DNA from: Gammaproteobacteria bacterium
Lineage (GTDB): Bacteria; Pseudomonadota; Gammaproteobacteria; Steroidobacterales; Steroidobacteraceae
DNA: 43,244 bases
Direction of reading: 5' to 3'
Assembly: GCA_019247195.1 (NCBI GenBank)
Contig: JAFAPI010000231.1
Span: 1-43,244, forward strand
The notes beneath the pieces were generated by a model. It was not told the DNA's origin. It made no database searches and saw only the letters and a list, made by a program, of their open reading frames with translations. The translations under genes were made by a program, and so were the position numbers. Shown here in pieces: positions 26,883 to 36,909 of this stretch (the first letter of the stretch is position 1; each line of letters begins with the position of its first letter).

Positions 26883-28742
26883 TCAGATGGAGAGCCGCGC
26901 GATCTTGCGTCGGCCGCCGTACATGAGGGTGAGCACCGCACGGCTGCCCATCAGCGCAGTGAACATGGAGGTAGCAATCCCAAGGATAAGTACCACCGCG
27001 AAACCCTTGATCGGCCCCGTGCCCAGCACCCACAGCACCACGCCGGCGATGAGGGTGGTGATATTTGAGTCCGTAATCGCCGACAGCGCCTTCTCAAATC
27101 CCGCACGGATCGCGGCCTGCGGCGAGACACCTTTGCGCAGCTCTTCGCGAATGCGCTCGTAGATCAGCACGTTGGCATCGACGGCCATGCCCACGGTGAG
27201 GATGATGCCCGCGATGCCTGGCAGGGACAGCGAGGCGCGCATCATCGACAGCAACGCCGTCAGCAGGATGACGTTGGCGAGCAACACGGCGTCCGCCACC
27301 AGCCCGAAGATCTTGTAATAGATCGCCATGAACAGGAAGACGCCCGTCATGCCGACGATGAGCGCGGTGACCCCCTTCTGAATGTTTTCGCGACCGAGGC
27401 TCGGTCCCACCGCGCGTTCCTCGATCGGATAGATGACGGTGGCGAGCGAGCCGGAGCGCAACAGCAGCGCGAGGTCCCGGGCCTCTCCTGCACCCAAGCC
27501 GGTGATTTCAAACTGGTTGCTGAACACGCCCCGAATCGTGGCATCGTTGATGACGGTCTCATCGGTGACGTCGCGGCTGACCTTACGGCCATTCACCTCG
27601 CTGGTCTCCCGACGCTTCTCGATCAACACCACCGCCATGCGCTTGTTGAGGTTCTGCCGCGTGGTCTTCAGCATGTTCTCGCCGGCCCGCGCATCGAGCC
27701 GGATGTTGACGGCCGGCCCTTCCTGCGACTGACCGGTGGTCGCGTTGGTGAGCTGATCGCCGGTGGCGATCACCTCGCGCTTGAGCAGCACGGGCCGGCC
27801 GAAGCGGGTGTGTGTGTAGAGCTTGGAGCCGAGGGGTGCCCGTCCGAGCGCCGCCGCCTCCATGGCGTTGTTCTGCATGTCCTCAAGACGGAACTCGAGT
27901 GTCGCCACGCGCCCCAGGATGTCCTTCACCTCGGCAGAGTTCTGCACTCCCGGCAGCTGCACGTTGATGCGATCGACACCCTGGCGCTGCACGATGGGCT
28001 CGGAGACACCGAGCTCGTTGACGCGGTTGCGCAAGGTGGTGATGTTCTGCTGGATGGCGTAGTCCTGCCGCTCGCGCACCTGCGCGGGCGTCATCGTGCC
28101 GGTGATCACCGTGCCGGCGGGACCGGCTTGGCTGCTGATGGCGAGTCCCTGGAACGGCTGGTTGAGCGCGGCACGGGCGGCGGTGACGTCAGTCCCGGCC
28201 GGCAGCACTACCCGCACCGCACTCTCGGCACCGAGCGGGGTGACGTCCTTGGGCGTGATATTGGCTGTGGCCAGGGCGCGCCGGGCGTCCTGCGCGTAGC
28301 CCTCGAGTGCCTGCGCGACCGCGGAATTCACGTCCACCTGGTAGAGCAGGTACAACCCACCGCGCAGGTCCAGTCCGAGGGGCATGGGGCGCATACCCAG
28401 CACCCGCAACAACTCCGGGGTACGCGGCGCAAACGACAGCGCGGTAATGTACGTGGTCTGATACTTGTCGTTGACAGCGTCGCGCGCAGCGAGCTGGTCG
28501 GCCACATTGCCGAAACGCACCATGAGCCGGCCGGCGTCGGTGTAACTCCTGGCGAAGTGAATGTTGCGCTGGCGCAGGAAGTCCTCGATTTCGTGCGCCG
28601 CGCTGCTGCTCATCGAGGTCTTGTCCTTGCGCGCGACCTGCAGGGCGGGATCCTCACCGAAAAAATTGGGCAGCGCGAATAACAGCGCCAGCAGCAAGAC
28701 TGCTGCGACGAGCAGGTATTTCCAGCGCGCGTATTCCAGCAT
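26883..28742 (-). CDS. secD: Protein translocase subunit SecD
   Basis: 619 residues, the usual proteobacterial length. An N-terminal helix (about 8-27), the LGLDLRGGLYLLYQVD motif, the large periplasmic P1 domain with head and base (about 110-440), and five C-terminal helices with GMAVDANVLIYERIREELRKG. The protein pairs with SecF. The gene lies one base after yajC and 22 bp before secF; the order yajC-secD-secF is conserved. Confidence 0.98.
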   Translation of the reverse strand: MLEYARWKYLLVAAVLLLALLFALPNFFGEDPALQVARKDKTSMSSSAAHEIEDFLRQRNIHFARSYTDAGRLMVRFGNVADQLAARDAVNDKYQTTYITALSFAPRTPELLRVLGMRPMPLGLDLRGGLYLLYQVDVNSAVAQALEGYAQDARRALATANITPKDVTPLGAESAVRVVLPAGTDVTAARAALNQPFQGLAISSQAGPAGTVITGTMTPAQVRERQDYAIQQNITTLRNRVNELGVSEPIVQRQGVDRINVQLPGVQNSAEVKDILGRVATLEFRLEDMQNNAMEAAALGRAPLGSKLYTHTRFGRPVLLKREVIATGDQLTNATTGQSQEGPAVNIRLDARAGENMLKTTRQNLNKRMAVVLIEKRRETSEVNGRKVSRDVTDETVINDATIRGVFSNQFEITGLGAGEARDLALLLRSGSLATVIYPIEERAVGPSLGRENIQKGVTALIVGMTGVFLFMAIYYKIFGLVADAVLLANVILLTALLSMMRASLSLPGIAGIILTVGMAVDANVLIYERIREELRKGVSPQAAIRAGFEKALSAITDSNITTLIAGVVLWVLGTGPIKGFAVVLILGIATSMFTALMGSRAVLTLMYGGRRKIARLSI

Positions 28743-28743
28743 C

Positions 28744-29079
28744 TCAGGCGCTCTTCAGCGTGCCCTTAGGCACGAGTTGCTGGATCTGCACCTTTTGCAC
28801 CTTGACGCGCACCCCCTCGGCGACCTCGAGGGTCACGAAGGTATCGCCCACCTCCGTTACCCGCCCGAGGAGCCCGCCGTTGGTCACCACCTCATCGCCG
28901 GCGCTCAACCGCGAGACCAGGCTCTGATGCTCACGGGCACGCTTCTGCTGGGGGCGGAACAGCAGGAAGTAGAAGATAGCGACGAACACCACCACCATGA
29001 GTAGCGGCGAGAGCGGTGAGAGCGGGCCCGAGGCGTTCGGGGCAGCCTGCGCCCAGGCGGCGGATATCAGACCGTTCAT
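28744..29079 (-). CDS. yajC: Preprotein translocase subunit YajC
   Basis: 111 residues. One membrane helix (about 27-45, LLMVVVFVAIFYFLLFRPQQKR) followed by a cytoplasmic beta domain with GDEVVTNGGLLGRVTEVGD, the family signature. It is an accessory part of the SecDF complex. The ATG at 29079 gives NGLISAAWAQAAP; a longer frame upstream lies in the gap behind tgt and is rejected. It follows tgt by 31 bp. Confidence 0.96.
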   Translation of the reverse strand: MNGLISAAWAQAAPNASGPLSPLSPLLMVVVFVAIFYFLLFRPQQKRAREHQSLVSRLSAGDEVVTNGGLLGRVTEVGDTFVTLEVAEGVRVKVQKVQIQQLVPKGTLKSA

Positions 29080-29110
29080 ATGTGGCGTCCGGCAGGCGAA
29101 AAGGGCGGCA

Positions 29111-31293
<2,183 letters not shown>

Positions 31294-31310
31294 GCGCGCA
31301 ATGTCACGGC

Positions 31311-32291
31311 TCAGGTGCTCTCATCGAGCTCCGCCTCCCCGCGCGCGGCCGAGCCCTTGGGGCCGAGGAGTGCATCGTGGCCGGCGCGATGCCCGCCGCG
31401 GGCCGGCAGCGTGGCCTGCAGGTCTAGGGTCTTATGCTGGCGCAGCACGTGTAGCGTGAAGGTCTCGCCGGGCTGGTAAGAGCTGAGGATGCGGGTCGCG
31501 TGCGAACCACTCGTCGGCTGTCGTCCGTCGATCGCCAGGATCACATCGCCATCCTGCAGTTTGAGCGCGTCATCCGCCGCGGCGTGCACGACGAGCACAC
31601 CCTTGTCGCTGCCGAAGTAGCTGCCGAGGCGGGGCGTGAGCGTGACCAGTTCCAGATCCCGCAACGCCCCGCGCGGCAGCGCTCCGTTCATGTCCCAGAA
31701 CTCGAAGTCCTGCAGCTCCGGTAAACCGCGCACCTTGGCGAGCAGATCGAGGCCGCTGCGGGCGGTCACGGTGAGTTCCTGCGTGCGTCCGGCGCGCAGG
31801 ATACGTACCTTGACCTGGCTGTCAGGTTTGATCTCGCGGAGAATGTTGACCACCTGGCGTGCGGGATCCGGGCCCTGCAACTCGACCCCGTTCACCGCGA
31901 CTATGACGTCCCCGGCACGAATGCCCGCCTCCTCGGCGGGTCCGCCCGGGCTGACCGTCCGCACGCGCGCGCCATGCTGTGCCTCCGCCGGCTCGAGCTC
32001 TACACCGATAATGGGATGGCCTGGGTCCACGAAGGGCATGACCCGCTCCAGCACCGCGCCGCTCAGCTGCGTCGAGAGTCGCGCCACCTCGGTGGCGGCG
32101 GCCTCGAGCTTCTTCTGCGCGGCCTGCAGCTGTGCGTCCAGATCGGGCTGCGCGGGCGCACGCGGTGCGGCCGGCGCCGCCGGCGGTACCGGCGCAGGCG
32201 GCGGGGACGACTGGGCCAGGGTCACGCCCGCCGCGCAACCGACCATAGCGAGCAAGGCGGCGGATACGTTCGTAAGCTTCTTCACCTGCAA
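31311..32291 (-). CDS. Exported protein with two PDZ domains
   Basis: 326 residues. A signal peptide (about 1-27) is followed by a Pro/Ala-rich linker, a short coiled coil (about 50-80), a first PDZ domain (about 93-178, IIGVELEPAEAQHGARVRTVSPGGPAEEAGIRAGD pattern) and a second PDZ domain (about 222-296, GVLVVHAAADDALKLQDGDVILAIDGR). No trypsin-like GNSGG Ser motif is present, so it is not a DegS/MucD protease itself. Lying in one unit with an ECF sigma factor and an anti-sigma-like protein, it may sense misfolded envelope proteins or control the anti-sigma factor; that is inference. Confidence 0.8.
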   Translation of the reverse strand: MQVKKLTNVSAALLAMVGCAAGVTLAQSSPPPAPVPPAAPAAPRAPAQPDLDAQLQAAQKKLEAAATEVARLSTQLSGAVLERVMPFVDPGHPIIGVELEPAEAQHGARVRTVSPGGPAEEAGIRAGDVIVAVNGVELQGPDPARQVVNILREIKPDSQVKVRILRAGRTQELTVTARSGLDLLAKVRGLPELQDFEFWDMNGALPRGALRDLELVTLTPRLGSYFGSDKGVLVVHAAADDALKLQDGDVILAIDGRQPTSGSHATRILSSYQPGETFTLHVLRQHKTLDLQATLPARGGHRAGHDALLGPKGSAARGEAELDEST

Positions 32292-32305
32292 ACTCCTTCA
32301 GTCAA

Positions 32306-32830
32306 TCAGGGCAATCGGTAGGCGAGTGCCTCGGCGAAGCGCACCTGGGCCAGGGTGCCGGCCAGCCGTGAGCGCTCGCGCTGCAGGGCCACCAGCTGCG
32401 CCGGATCGGCACCTTCGGTGCGCTCGGCGCTCAGCAGGTCATCGACGCGGGCAATCCGGTCCTGCAGACGTTCCACCGCGGCATGTGTGCCGACGTGCAC
32501 CAGTACGGGTTCGCCCGCCGGCGGCTGCGCGCTCCATCCCGCCGCCGCCGTGGGGATCCGCTGCGGTAGCTGGTGCGCTGCGTTGTGCCAGGGTGCCTCG
32601 GCGGGGCGCGTGCCGGTGCTGACTACACGGTACAGGACCGGCGTCGCGGCCAGGACCGCCACCGCCGCCGCCGCCAGCCCGCGCCCGAACCCGATAACCC
32701 TCCTCCGGCCCTCGGCCCGGCCGCGCGCGCGGCGCTCGAACTCTGAGTAGCTGTAGGGCGGCGCAGCGGCGGCGGGCAGATCGCGCAACAGTCGCCGCAG
32801 CGCGCGCTGCCTCTCTAGATCATCGTGCAT
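32306..32830 (-). CDS. Putative anti-sigma factor (single-pass membrane protein)
   Basis: 174 residues. A short cytoplasmic N-terminus (MHDDLERQRALRRLLRDLP) with an Arg-rich stretch, one membrane helix at about 48-68, and a periplasmic region with a helical, possibly coiled-coil end (AVERLQDRIARVDDLLSAER). The gene overlaps the ECF sigma gene by 16 bp, the usual mark of a cognate sigma/anti-sigma pair. The zinc-binding HxxxCxxC motif of ZAS anti-sigma factors is missing, so binding would differ from that class. No clear homologue is recognised; the assignment rests mainly on position and topology. Confidence 0.6.
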   Translation of the reverse strand: MHDDLERQRALRRLLRDLPAAAAPPYSYSEFERRARGRAEGRRRVIGFGRGLAAAAVAVLAATPVLYRVVSTGTRPAEAPWHNAAHQLPQRIPTAAAGWSAQPPAGEPVLVHVGTHAAVERLQDRIARVDDLLSAERTEGADPAQLVALQRERSRLAGTLAQVRFAEALAYRLP

Positions 32831-33393
32831 GAGGTATGTGACTCCGTCGGCTCAAGCCATGCGCGCAGCCGGGCGTGCGCGCGGGCCAGCTGCGACTTAG
32901 AGAAGCTCTCGGAGCGGCCGAAGGCCGCCGCGATCTCCTGGTGCGAGTAACCTTCCACCTCGTACATCCAGACGATCGCCCGGGCCGTCGGCCCCAGCCG
33001 CGCCAGTGCGCGCTCCAGATCCAGCTGCTCTGGCCGGTAACCGGGGCTCACCAGCGCCATCACCTCGGCTTCGATGCTGCTGTCAACGGGCTCGAGACTC
33101 AGTCGGGCCCGCTGCCACGGAGAGCGCAGGTGCATAAGGCAGCGCGTCAACGCGATCTGGCGCAGCCACGCGCCCAGCGGTGCTTCGCCACGGAATTGGC
33201 TCAACCGCTCGTAGAAAAGCATCATCGTATCCTGGAAGAGGTCCTCGGCCAGTTCGCGCTGCCCGATGAGTCGCCGGATAAACGCTGCCGCAGCGGGAGC
33301 CAGAGCGGCGTACAGGCTCTGCCGGGCCGAGGGTTCTCCTCTCAAGGCTCGGGCCAGCAGCTCCGCGGGAACACTGATGTCGGTGAGACCCAC
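32815..33393 (-). CDS. ECF-family RNA polymerase sigma factor
   Basis: 192 residues from a GTG at 33393 that follows AAGGGA. The longer frame upstream runs antisense through the tRNA-Leu gene and is rejected. Region 2 is at about 20-85 (LAEDLFQDTMMLFYERLSQFRGEAPLGAWLRQIALTRCL), and region 4 at about 130-185 (YEVEGYSHQEIAAAFGRSESFSKSQLARAHARLRAWL), with the SHQEIAAAF helix-turn-helix that reads the -35. It starts a likely unit: sigma, anti-sigma, PDZ protein, then queA-tgt-yajC-secD-secF-terC. Regulated genes are unknown. Confidence 0.88.
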   Translation of the reverse strand: MGLTDISVPAELLARALRGEPSARQSLYAALAPAAAAFIRRLIGQRELAEDLFQDTMMLFYERLSQFRGEAPLGAWLRQIALTRCLMHLRSPWQRARLSLEPVDSSIEAEVMALVSPGYRPEQLDLERALARLGPTARAIVWMYEVEGYSHQEIAAAFGRSESFSKSQLARAHARLRAWLEPTESHTSCTMI

Positions 33394-33453
33394 TTCCCTT
33401 AGATGCGCCGGCCCGCCAAAAGGTCGCAGGTACCGGTGGCGGGCGCGAGGTCC

Positions 33454-33459
33454 TATACT
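33454..33459 (+). promoter_or_regulatory. -10 element of the tRNA-Leu promoter
   Basis: TATACT matches five of six consensus bases. It is followed by a GC-rich discriminator (GCCGCGCG), typical of stringently controlled stable-RNA genes, and lies 23 bp before the tRNA 5' end. No good -35 is seen about 17 bp upstream. It is divergent from the sigma-factor gene, whose start is 60 bp away. Confidence 0.55.
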
Positions 33460-33482
33460 GCCGCGCGTCCCAGCCCCTCGCA

Positions 33483-33793
33483 GCCCGAGTGGCGGAATTG
33501 GTAGACGCAGCGGACTCAGAATTTTGAGCCCCCGTGGGGAAATCCGCGGGGTGAAGCCCGTCAAACTCGGCGAAGGCCCGCGTTAGGATCACCGCGAGCT
33601 GACACCGAGCCAAGCCTGCACCTCGGTGCAGGAAGGTGTAGAGAGCAGACGGCGGGCACCTAAAGCCGAACGGCCACGGTGAAGGCGTGCTCCAGACCAC
33701 GAACCCGGCGGGGCCGGGGCGGCGCAAGTCGAAGTGGTACGAAAATCCGCCGCCCTTAAAAGCGTGTCGGTTCGACTCCGACCTCGGGCACCA
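33483..33793 (+). tRNA. tRNA-Leu (anticodon CAA) interrupted by a group I intron
   Basis: Exon 1 is 33483-33517 (35 nt) and exon 2 is 33742-33793 (52 nt), giving an 87-nt mature tRNA with encoded CCA. The acceptor stem GCCCGAG/CTCGGGC is perfect, the anticodon stem GCGGA/TCCGC is perfect, the T stem GTCGG/CCGAC is perfect, and the long variable arm (CGC..GCG) is that of a class II tRNA-Leu. Joining the exons gives loop C-U-C-A-A-A-A, so the anticodon is CAA, reading UUG codons; the loop and D-arm match E. coli tRNA-Leu(CAA). The 224-nt insertion after C34 is annotated separately. Without splicing the anticodon arm is broken. Confidence 0.95.
33518..33741 (+). ncRNA. Group I (IC3-type) self-splicing intron in tRNA-Leu
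   Basis: 224 nt, no open reading frame for an endonuclease. The guide sequence TTGAG (33524-33528) pairs with exon CTC plus AG across the 5' splice site (P1), and TTTT (33522-33525) can pair with exon-2 AAAA (P10). P2 is a 9-bp stem (33530-33538 with 33543-33551) capped by a GAAA tetraloop. P3 pairs CTCGG (33566-33570) with CCGAG (33605-33609). P7, the guanosine site, pairs GAGCA (33643-33647) with TGCTC (33688-33692), next to the conserved AGACGG. A GCAA-capped stem lies near the 3' end, and the last intron base is G. The core resembles the Azoarcus and cyanobacterial tRNA introns. Confidence 0.93.
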
Positions 33794-34074
33794 ACGCGCT
33801 GCGGATTTCTGCGGCGGTCAACGCGGATCAGCGCCAGCCGTTGCATAACCGCGCGCGCGTACGGCTGGCCGGGTGGACGCGTCGCTTACGTAGGGTGTTC
33901 ACCGACTGACTGCGCCCCACAGCAGCCCGTAAGCTTCTCAGTACAACCGTGACCCTTGGGGTGCGCGCGGGCGCACCGCGAGTTCACATAAACACAGTGG
34001 CTCTGTCGCCCTGGGCAGACGACTTGCGACGAGCTCAACCACCATGCGACTTTGGATGAAACTCCGGTGAAGGG
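33794..34074. other. 281-bp intergenic stretch after the tRNA
   Basis: No convincing coding frame. It holds one inverted repeat (annotated separately) and, near its end, a more AT-rich part around 33980-34060 that may hold the promoter of the lipoprotein gene at 34075; no strong -35/-10 pair could be fixed. No repeat of the tRNA 3' end was seen, so there is no sign of an integrated element. Confidence 0.5.
33833..33869. repeat. 9-bp inverted repeat downstream of tRNA-Leu
   Basis: GCCAGCCGT (33833-33841) and ACGGCTGGC (33861-33869) are perfect inverted copies with a 19-nt loop rich in CG. It may act as the end of the tRNA transcript, 40 bp after the CCA, but no T-tract follows, so an operator or processing signal is also possible. 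Confidence 0.5.
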
Positions 34075-36210
34075 ATGTTAGGGATGATGCGTGAGCGCGC
34101 AGGCCTGTTAGGGACGGTGGTGCTGTGGGTGCTGGGCGTTGTGGCCTGCAGCCATGTCGGCAGCGACCCAACGGGCGCGCCGACCATTACCTCCCAGCCC
34201 AGCAATCAGACTGTAGCCGCCGGCGCGACCGCGACGTTCACGGTTATGGCGGCCGGCGCCGCTCCGCTGAGTTACCAGTGGCTCCGCAACGGCGCGGCAA
34301 TCAGTGGGGCGAACGGCCCAAGCTACAGCTTGGCGACCAGCAGCTCCGACAACGGCGCGAGCTTCGCCGTTACGGTCAGCAACGCTTCGGGGTCAGTCCA
34401 GAGCACTGCCGCCACGCTCACGGTCAATCCCGGAGGCCCGAGCATCACCGCGCAGCCGCAGGATCAAACCGTCGTCGTCGGTACTGCGGCCACCTTCAAC
34501 GTAACGGCGAGCGGCGTGGGGACGCTGACCTACCAATGGGCGCGTAATGGCACGGCGATTGCCGGCGCGACCGGCAGCAGCTACAGCACGGCGGCCACGA
34601 CCAATGCCGATAACGGGGCCCTGTACTCCGTGGTGGTCAGCAACAGCATCGGCAGCGCCACGAGTCGCAGCGCGGTTCTCACCGTGACCGGCGCCAGCGC
34701 GGGTACCGATATCGTCACCTACAAGTACGACGTCGCGCGCACTGGCGCCAACACAAACGAATCGCTACTGACCCCGGTGAATGTCACCGCGGCCACCTTC
34801 GGCAAGCTGCGCTTCCTCACCACCGATGGGAAAGTCGACGCGCAGCCGCTGTACCTCTCCGGGTTTTCAGTCGGCGGCGCGGTTCGCAACGTGGTCTACG
34901 TTGCGACTGAGAATGATTCGGTGTACGCCTTCGACGCGGACAGCGGCGCACAGTTATGGCACGTGTCGCTGGTGCCCAGCGGCGAGACCGTGGTCGATCT
35001 CTCGGCCTCCTGTGATGAGACCGTGCCGGTCATCGGCATCACGGCCACCCCGGTGATCGATCGTGCCGCGGGCGCCCTTTACGTGGTGGCGATGACAAAA
35101 TCGGGCGGCAGCTCGACCTGGCACCAGCGGCTGCATGCCCTCAGCCTTACCAGCGGCGCAGACCTGCGTCCCGCCACCGACATCAGCGCCAGCTACCCCT
35201 CCGCCGGGGGCTCCATCACCTTCGATCCAATGCAGTACGAGGAGCGGGCCGGCCTGCTGCTGCTCAACCACACGATCTATACCGCCTGGACCTCCCACTG
35301 CGACAACAAGTTTTACACCGGCTGGATCATGGGTTTCAGCGCCGCGGACCTGGGCCAGACCGCCGTGGTCAACATCGCACCGAACAGCGGCGGCGCCGGG
35401 CCCTCGATCTGGATGTCCGGCGGGGGTCTGGCGGCCGACAGCAGCGGCAGCATCTATCTGCTAAGTGCCAACGGGGTCTTCGACACCACCCTGGACGCTA
35501 ATGGCTTCCCCAACATGGGCGACTACGCCAATGCGTTCGTGCGTCTCGACACCAGCAGCGGGTTGCGCGTGGCGGATTACTTCGCGCTCTATAACACCGT
35601 CGTGCTTTCGAACAACGACGTGGACCTCGGTTCTGGGGGGGTGATGCTGCTGCCCGATCTCACCGATGCCAACGGGACGGTGCGGCAGCTCGCGGTGGGC
35701 GCCGGCAAGGACGGCAACATCTACGTGGTTGAGCGCGGCAACATGGGCAAGTTCGACCCGAACGGCAACAACATCTGGCAGGAGGTCGGTGGTCAGCTAG
35801 GCAACGTGGTGTCGGGGGGTGTGTGGGGCACACCCGCTTACTTCAACGGCCATGTCTACTACTGCGGTGCGGGCCTCGAGCTCGCATCCTTCAGCGTGAG
35901 CAATGCGCGACTCTCCTCCACTCCCACGACGGTGAGCGCGGCCGACTTCCCTTATCCCGGCTCGGCCCCCTCAGTCTCGGCCAACGGCACGAGCAATGGC
36001 ATCGTGTGGGCACACATGAACACTAACCCGGCTGCGCTATATGCCTTCGACGCCAACGATATGACGAAGGTGCTTTATCACAGCGATGATCCCAACCTTA
36101 ACGGCCGCGACAACTTCGGCCCCGGCAACAAGTTCATCACGCCGGTGGTCGCGGACGGTAAGGTGTTCGTCGGCACGACCACCGGCGTTGCCGTGTTCGG
36201 CCTCTTCTGA
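34075..36210 (+). CDS. Lipoprotein with two Ig-like domains and a beta-propeller-like domain
   Basis: 711 residues. The N-terminal signal ends VVAC, with a lipidated Cys at 25; starts at 34075, 34084 or 34087 are all possible. Two tandem bacterial Ig-like domains (about 35-122 and 122-208) share the pattern PxITxQPxxQTVxxGxxATFxVxAxG...YQWxRNGxAIxGA...SYS...DNGAxxxVxVSNxxGSxxS. The rest (about 215-711) is a PQQ-type propeller-like region with YVATENDSVYAFDADSGAQLWHVS and similar blades. The mix suggests a surface or periplasmic binding protein; no catalytic motif is seen. Base composition is similar to its neighbours. It stands alone between the tRNA and a NUDIX gene. Confidence 0.85.
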   Translation: MLGMMRERAGLLGTVVLWVLGVVACSHVGSDPTGAPTITSQPSNQTVAAGATATFTVMAAGAAPLSYQWLRNGAAISGANGPSYSLATSSSDNGASFAVTVSNASGSVQSTAATLTVNPGGPSITAQPQDQTVVVGTAATFNVTASGVGTLTYQWARNGTAIAGATGSSYSTAATTNADNGALYSVVVSNSIGSATSRSAVLTVTGASAGTDIVTYKYDVARTGANTNESLLTPVNVTAATFGKLRFLTTDGKVDAQPLYLSGFSVGGAVRNVVYVATENDSVYAFDADSGAQLWHVSLVPSGETVVDLSASCDETVPVIGITATPVIDRAAGALYVVAMTKSGGSSTWHQRLHALSLTSGADLRPATDISASYPSAGGSITFDPMQYEERAGLLLLNHTIYTAWTSHCDNKFYTGWIMGFSAADLGQTAVVNIAPNSGGAGPSIWMSGGGLAADSSGSIYLLSANGVFDTTLDANGFPNMGDYANAFVRLDTSSGLRVADYFALYNTVVLSNNDVDLGSGGVMLLPDLTDANGTVRQLAVGAGKDGNIYVVERGNMGKFDPNGNNIWQEVGGQLGNVVSGGVWGTPAYFNGHVYYCGAGLELASFSVSNARLSSTPTTVSAADFPYPGSAPSVSANGTSNGIVWAHMNTNPAALYAFDANDMTKVLYHSDDPNLNGRDNFGPGNKFITPVVADGKVFVGTTTGVAVFGLF

Positions 36211-36270
36211 TGCGTTGAGGGCATCGACGCCGCGTCGACACCGCCGGCACCGTTCCGTATCCTCGCGGCG

Positions 36271-36822
36271 ATGAACTTCTGCAGCCACTGCGGGGCTAAG
36301 GTCGAGCTGCGTGTCCCAGCGGGCGATCACCTGCCGCGCTATGTGTGCGCTGCCTGCGGTCGCATCCACTATCAGAACCCGCGCCTGGTGGTGGGTTGCG
36401 TGCCGGAGCACGAGGAAAAGATCCTCCTGTGCCGGCGCGCCATCGAACCGCGCCGCGGTTACTGGACCGTGCCGGCCGGATTCATGGAAAATCGCGAAAC
36501 GCTGCAGCAGGCCGCCGCGCGCGAGTGCCACGAGGAGGCCCTGGCGGAGGTCGTCATCGGCTCGCTGCTGAGCGTGGTGCATGTGCTGCACGCTGAGCAG
36601 GTCCACGTCTTTTTCCGTGCGCGCTTACCCCAGGCCCGCTACGCACCAGGACCGGAGAGCCTCGAAGTGGCTTTGCTCGCCGCGGCGGAGATCCCCTGGG
36701 CCGACCTGGCGTTCCGCAGCACCGACTTCACCCTCCGCCACTATCTCGATGATCGTAACGCGGGCCGGGAAAACCACTACTTCGCCACCCTCGACCGCTC
36801 GCACCCGCCCGCTCCGGCCTGA
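36271..36822 (+). CDS. NUDIX hydrolase with N-terminal zinc ribbon
   Basis: 183 residues. An N-terminal zinc ribbon has CSHC (Cys4, Cys7) and CAAC (Cys26, Cys29). The NUDIX box is GFMENRETLQQAAARECHEEAL: the catalytic Glu residues of REUxEE are intact, though the usual Gly near its end is replaced by Leu. Proteins of this layout are related to NADH pyrophosphatase NudC but shorter; they hydrolyse nucleoside diphosphate-linked compounds such as ADP-ribose or FAD. The substrate is not known here. It stands 60 bp after the lipoprotein gene and 87 bp before the ferredoxin gene. Confidence 0.9.
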   Translation: MNFCSHCGAKVELRVPAGDHLPRYVCAACGRIHYQNPRLVVGCVPEHEEKILLCRRAIEPRRGYWTVPAGFMENRETLQQAAARECHEEALAEVVIGSLLSVVHVLHAEQVHVFFRARLPQARYAPGPESLEVALLAAAEIPWADLAFRSTDFTLRHYLDDRNAGRENHYFATLDRSHPPAPA

Positions 36823-36909
36823 GCCAGCACCGCGCGCCGGCCCCATGGCACAATGCCGCCCCGCCGGATCGGGGCGGGCGCGCGGGCGCGCGCATTGCGA
36901 GGAATCTGC

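Noticed and set aside
33083-33727. A long minus-strand frame crossing the tRNA-Leu intron and sigma gene
   Set aside because: It is an out-of-frame shadow of the sigma gene with skewed composition and runs through a clearly structured tRNA and ribozyme.
33483-33793. Reading the tRNA region as a pseudogene or two tRNA halves
   Set aside because: All stems are perfect once the 224-nt segment is removed, and that segment holds the group I core pairings.
33794-34074. Integration site (att) of a mobile element at the tRNA 3' end
   Set aside because: No direct repeat of the tRNA end and no integrase gene; xerD at 38068 is the housekeeping recombinase.
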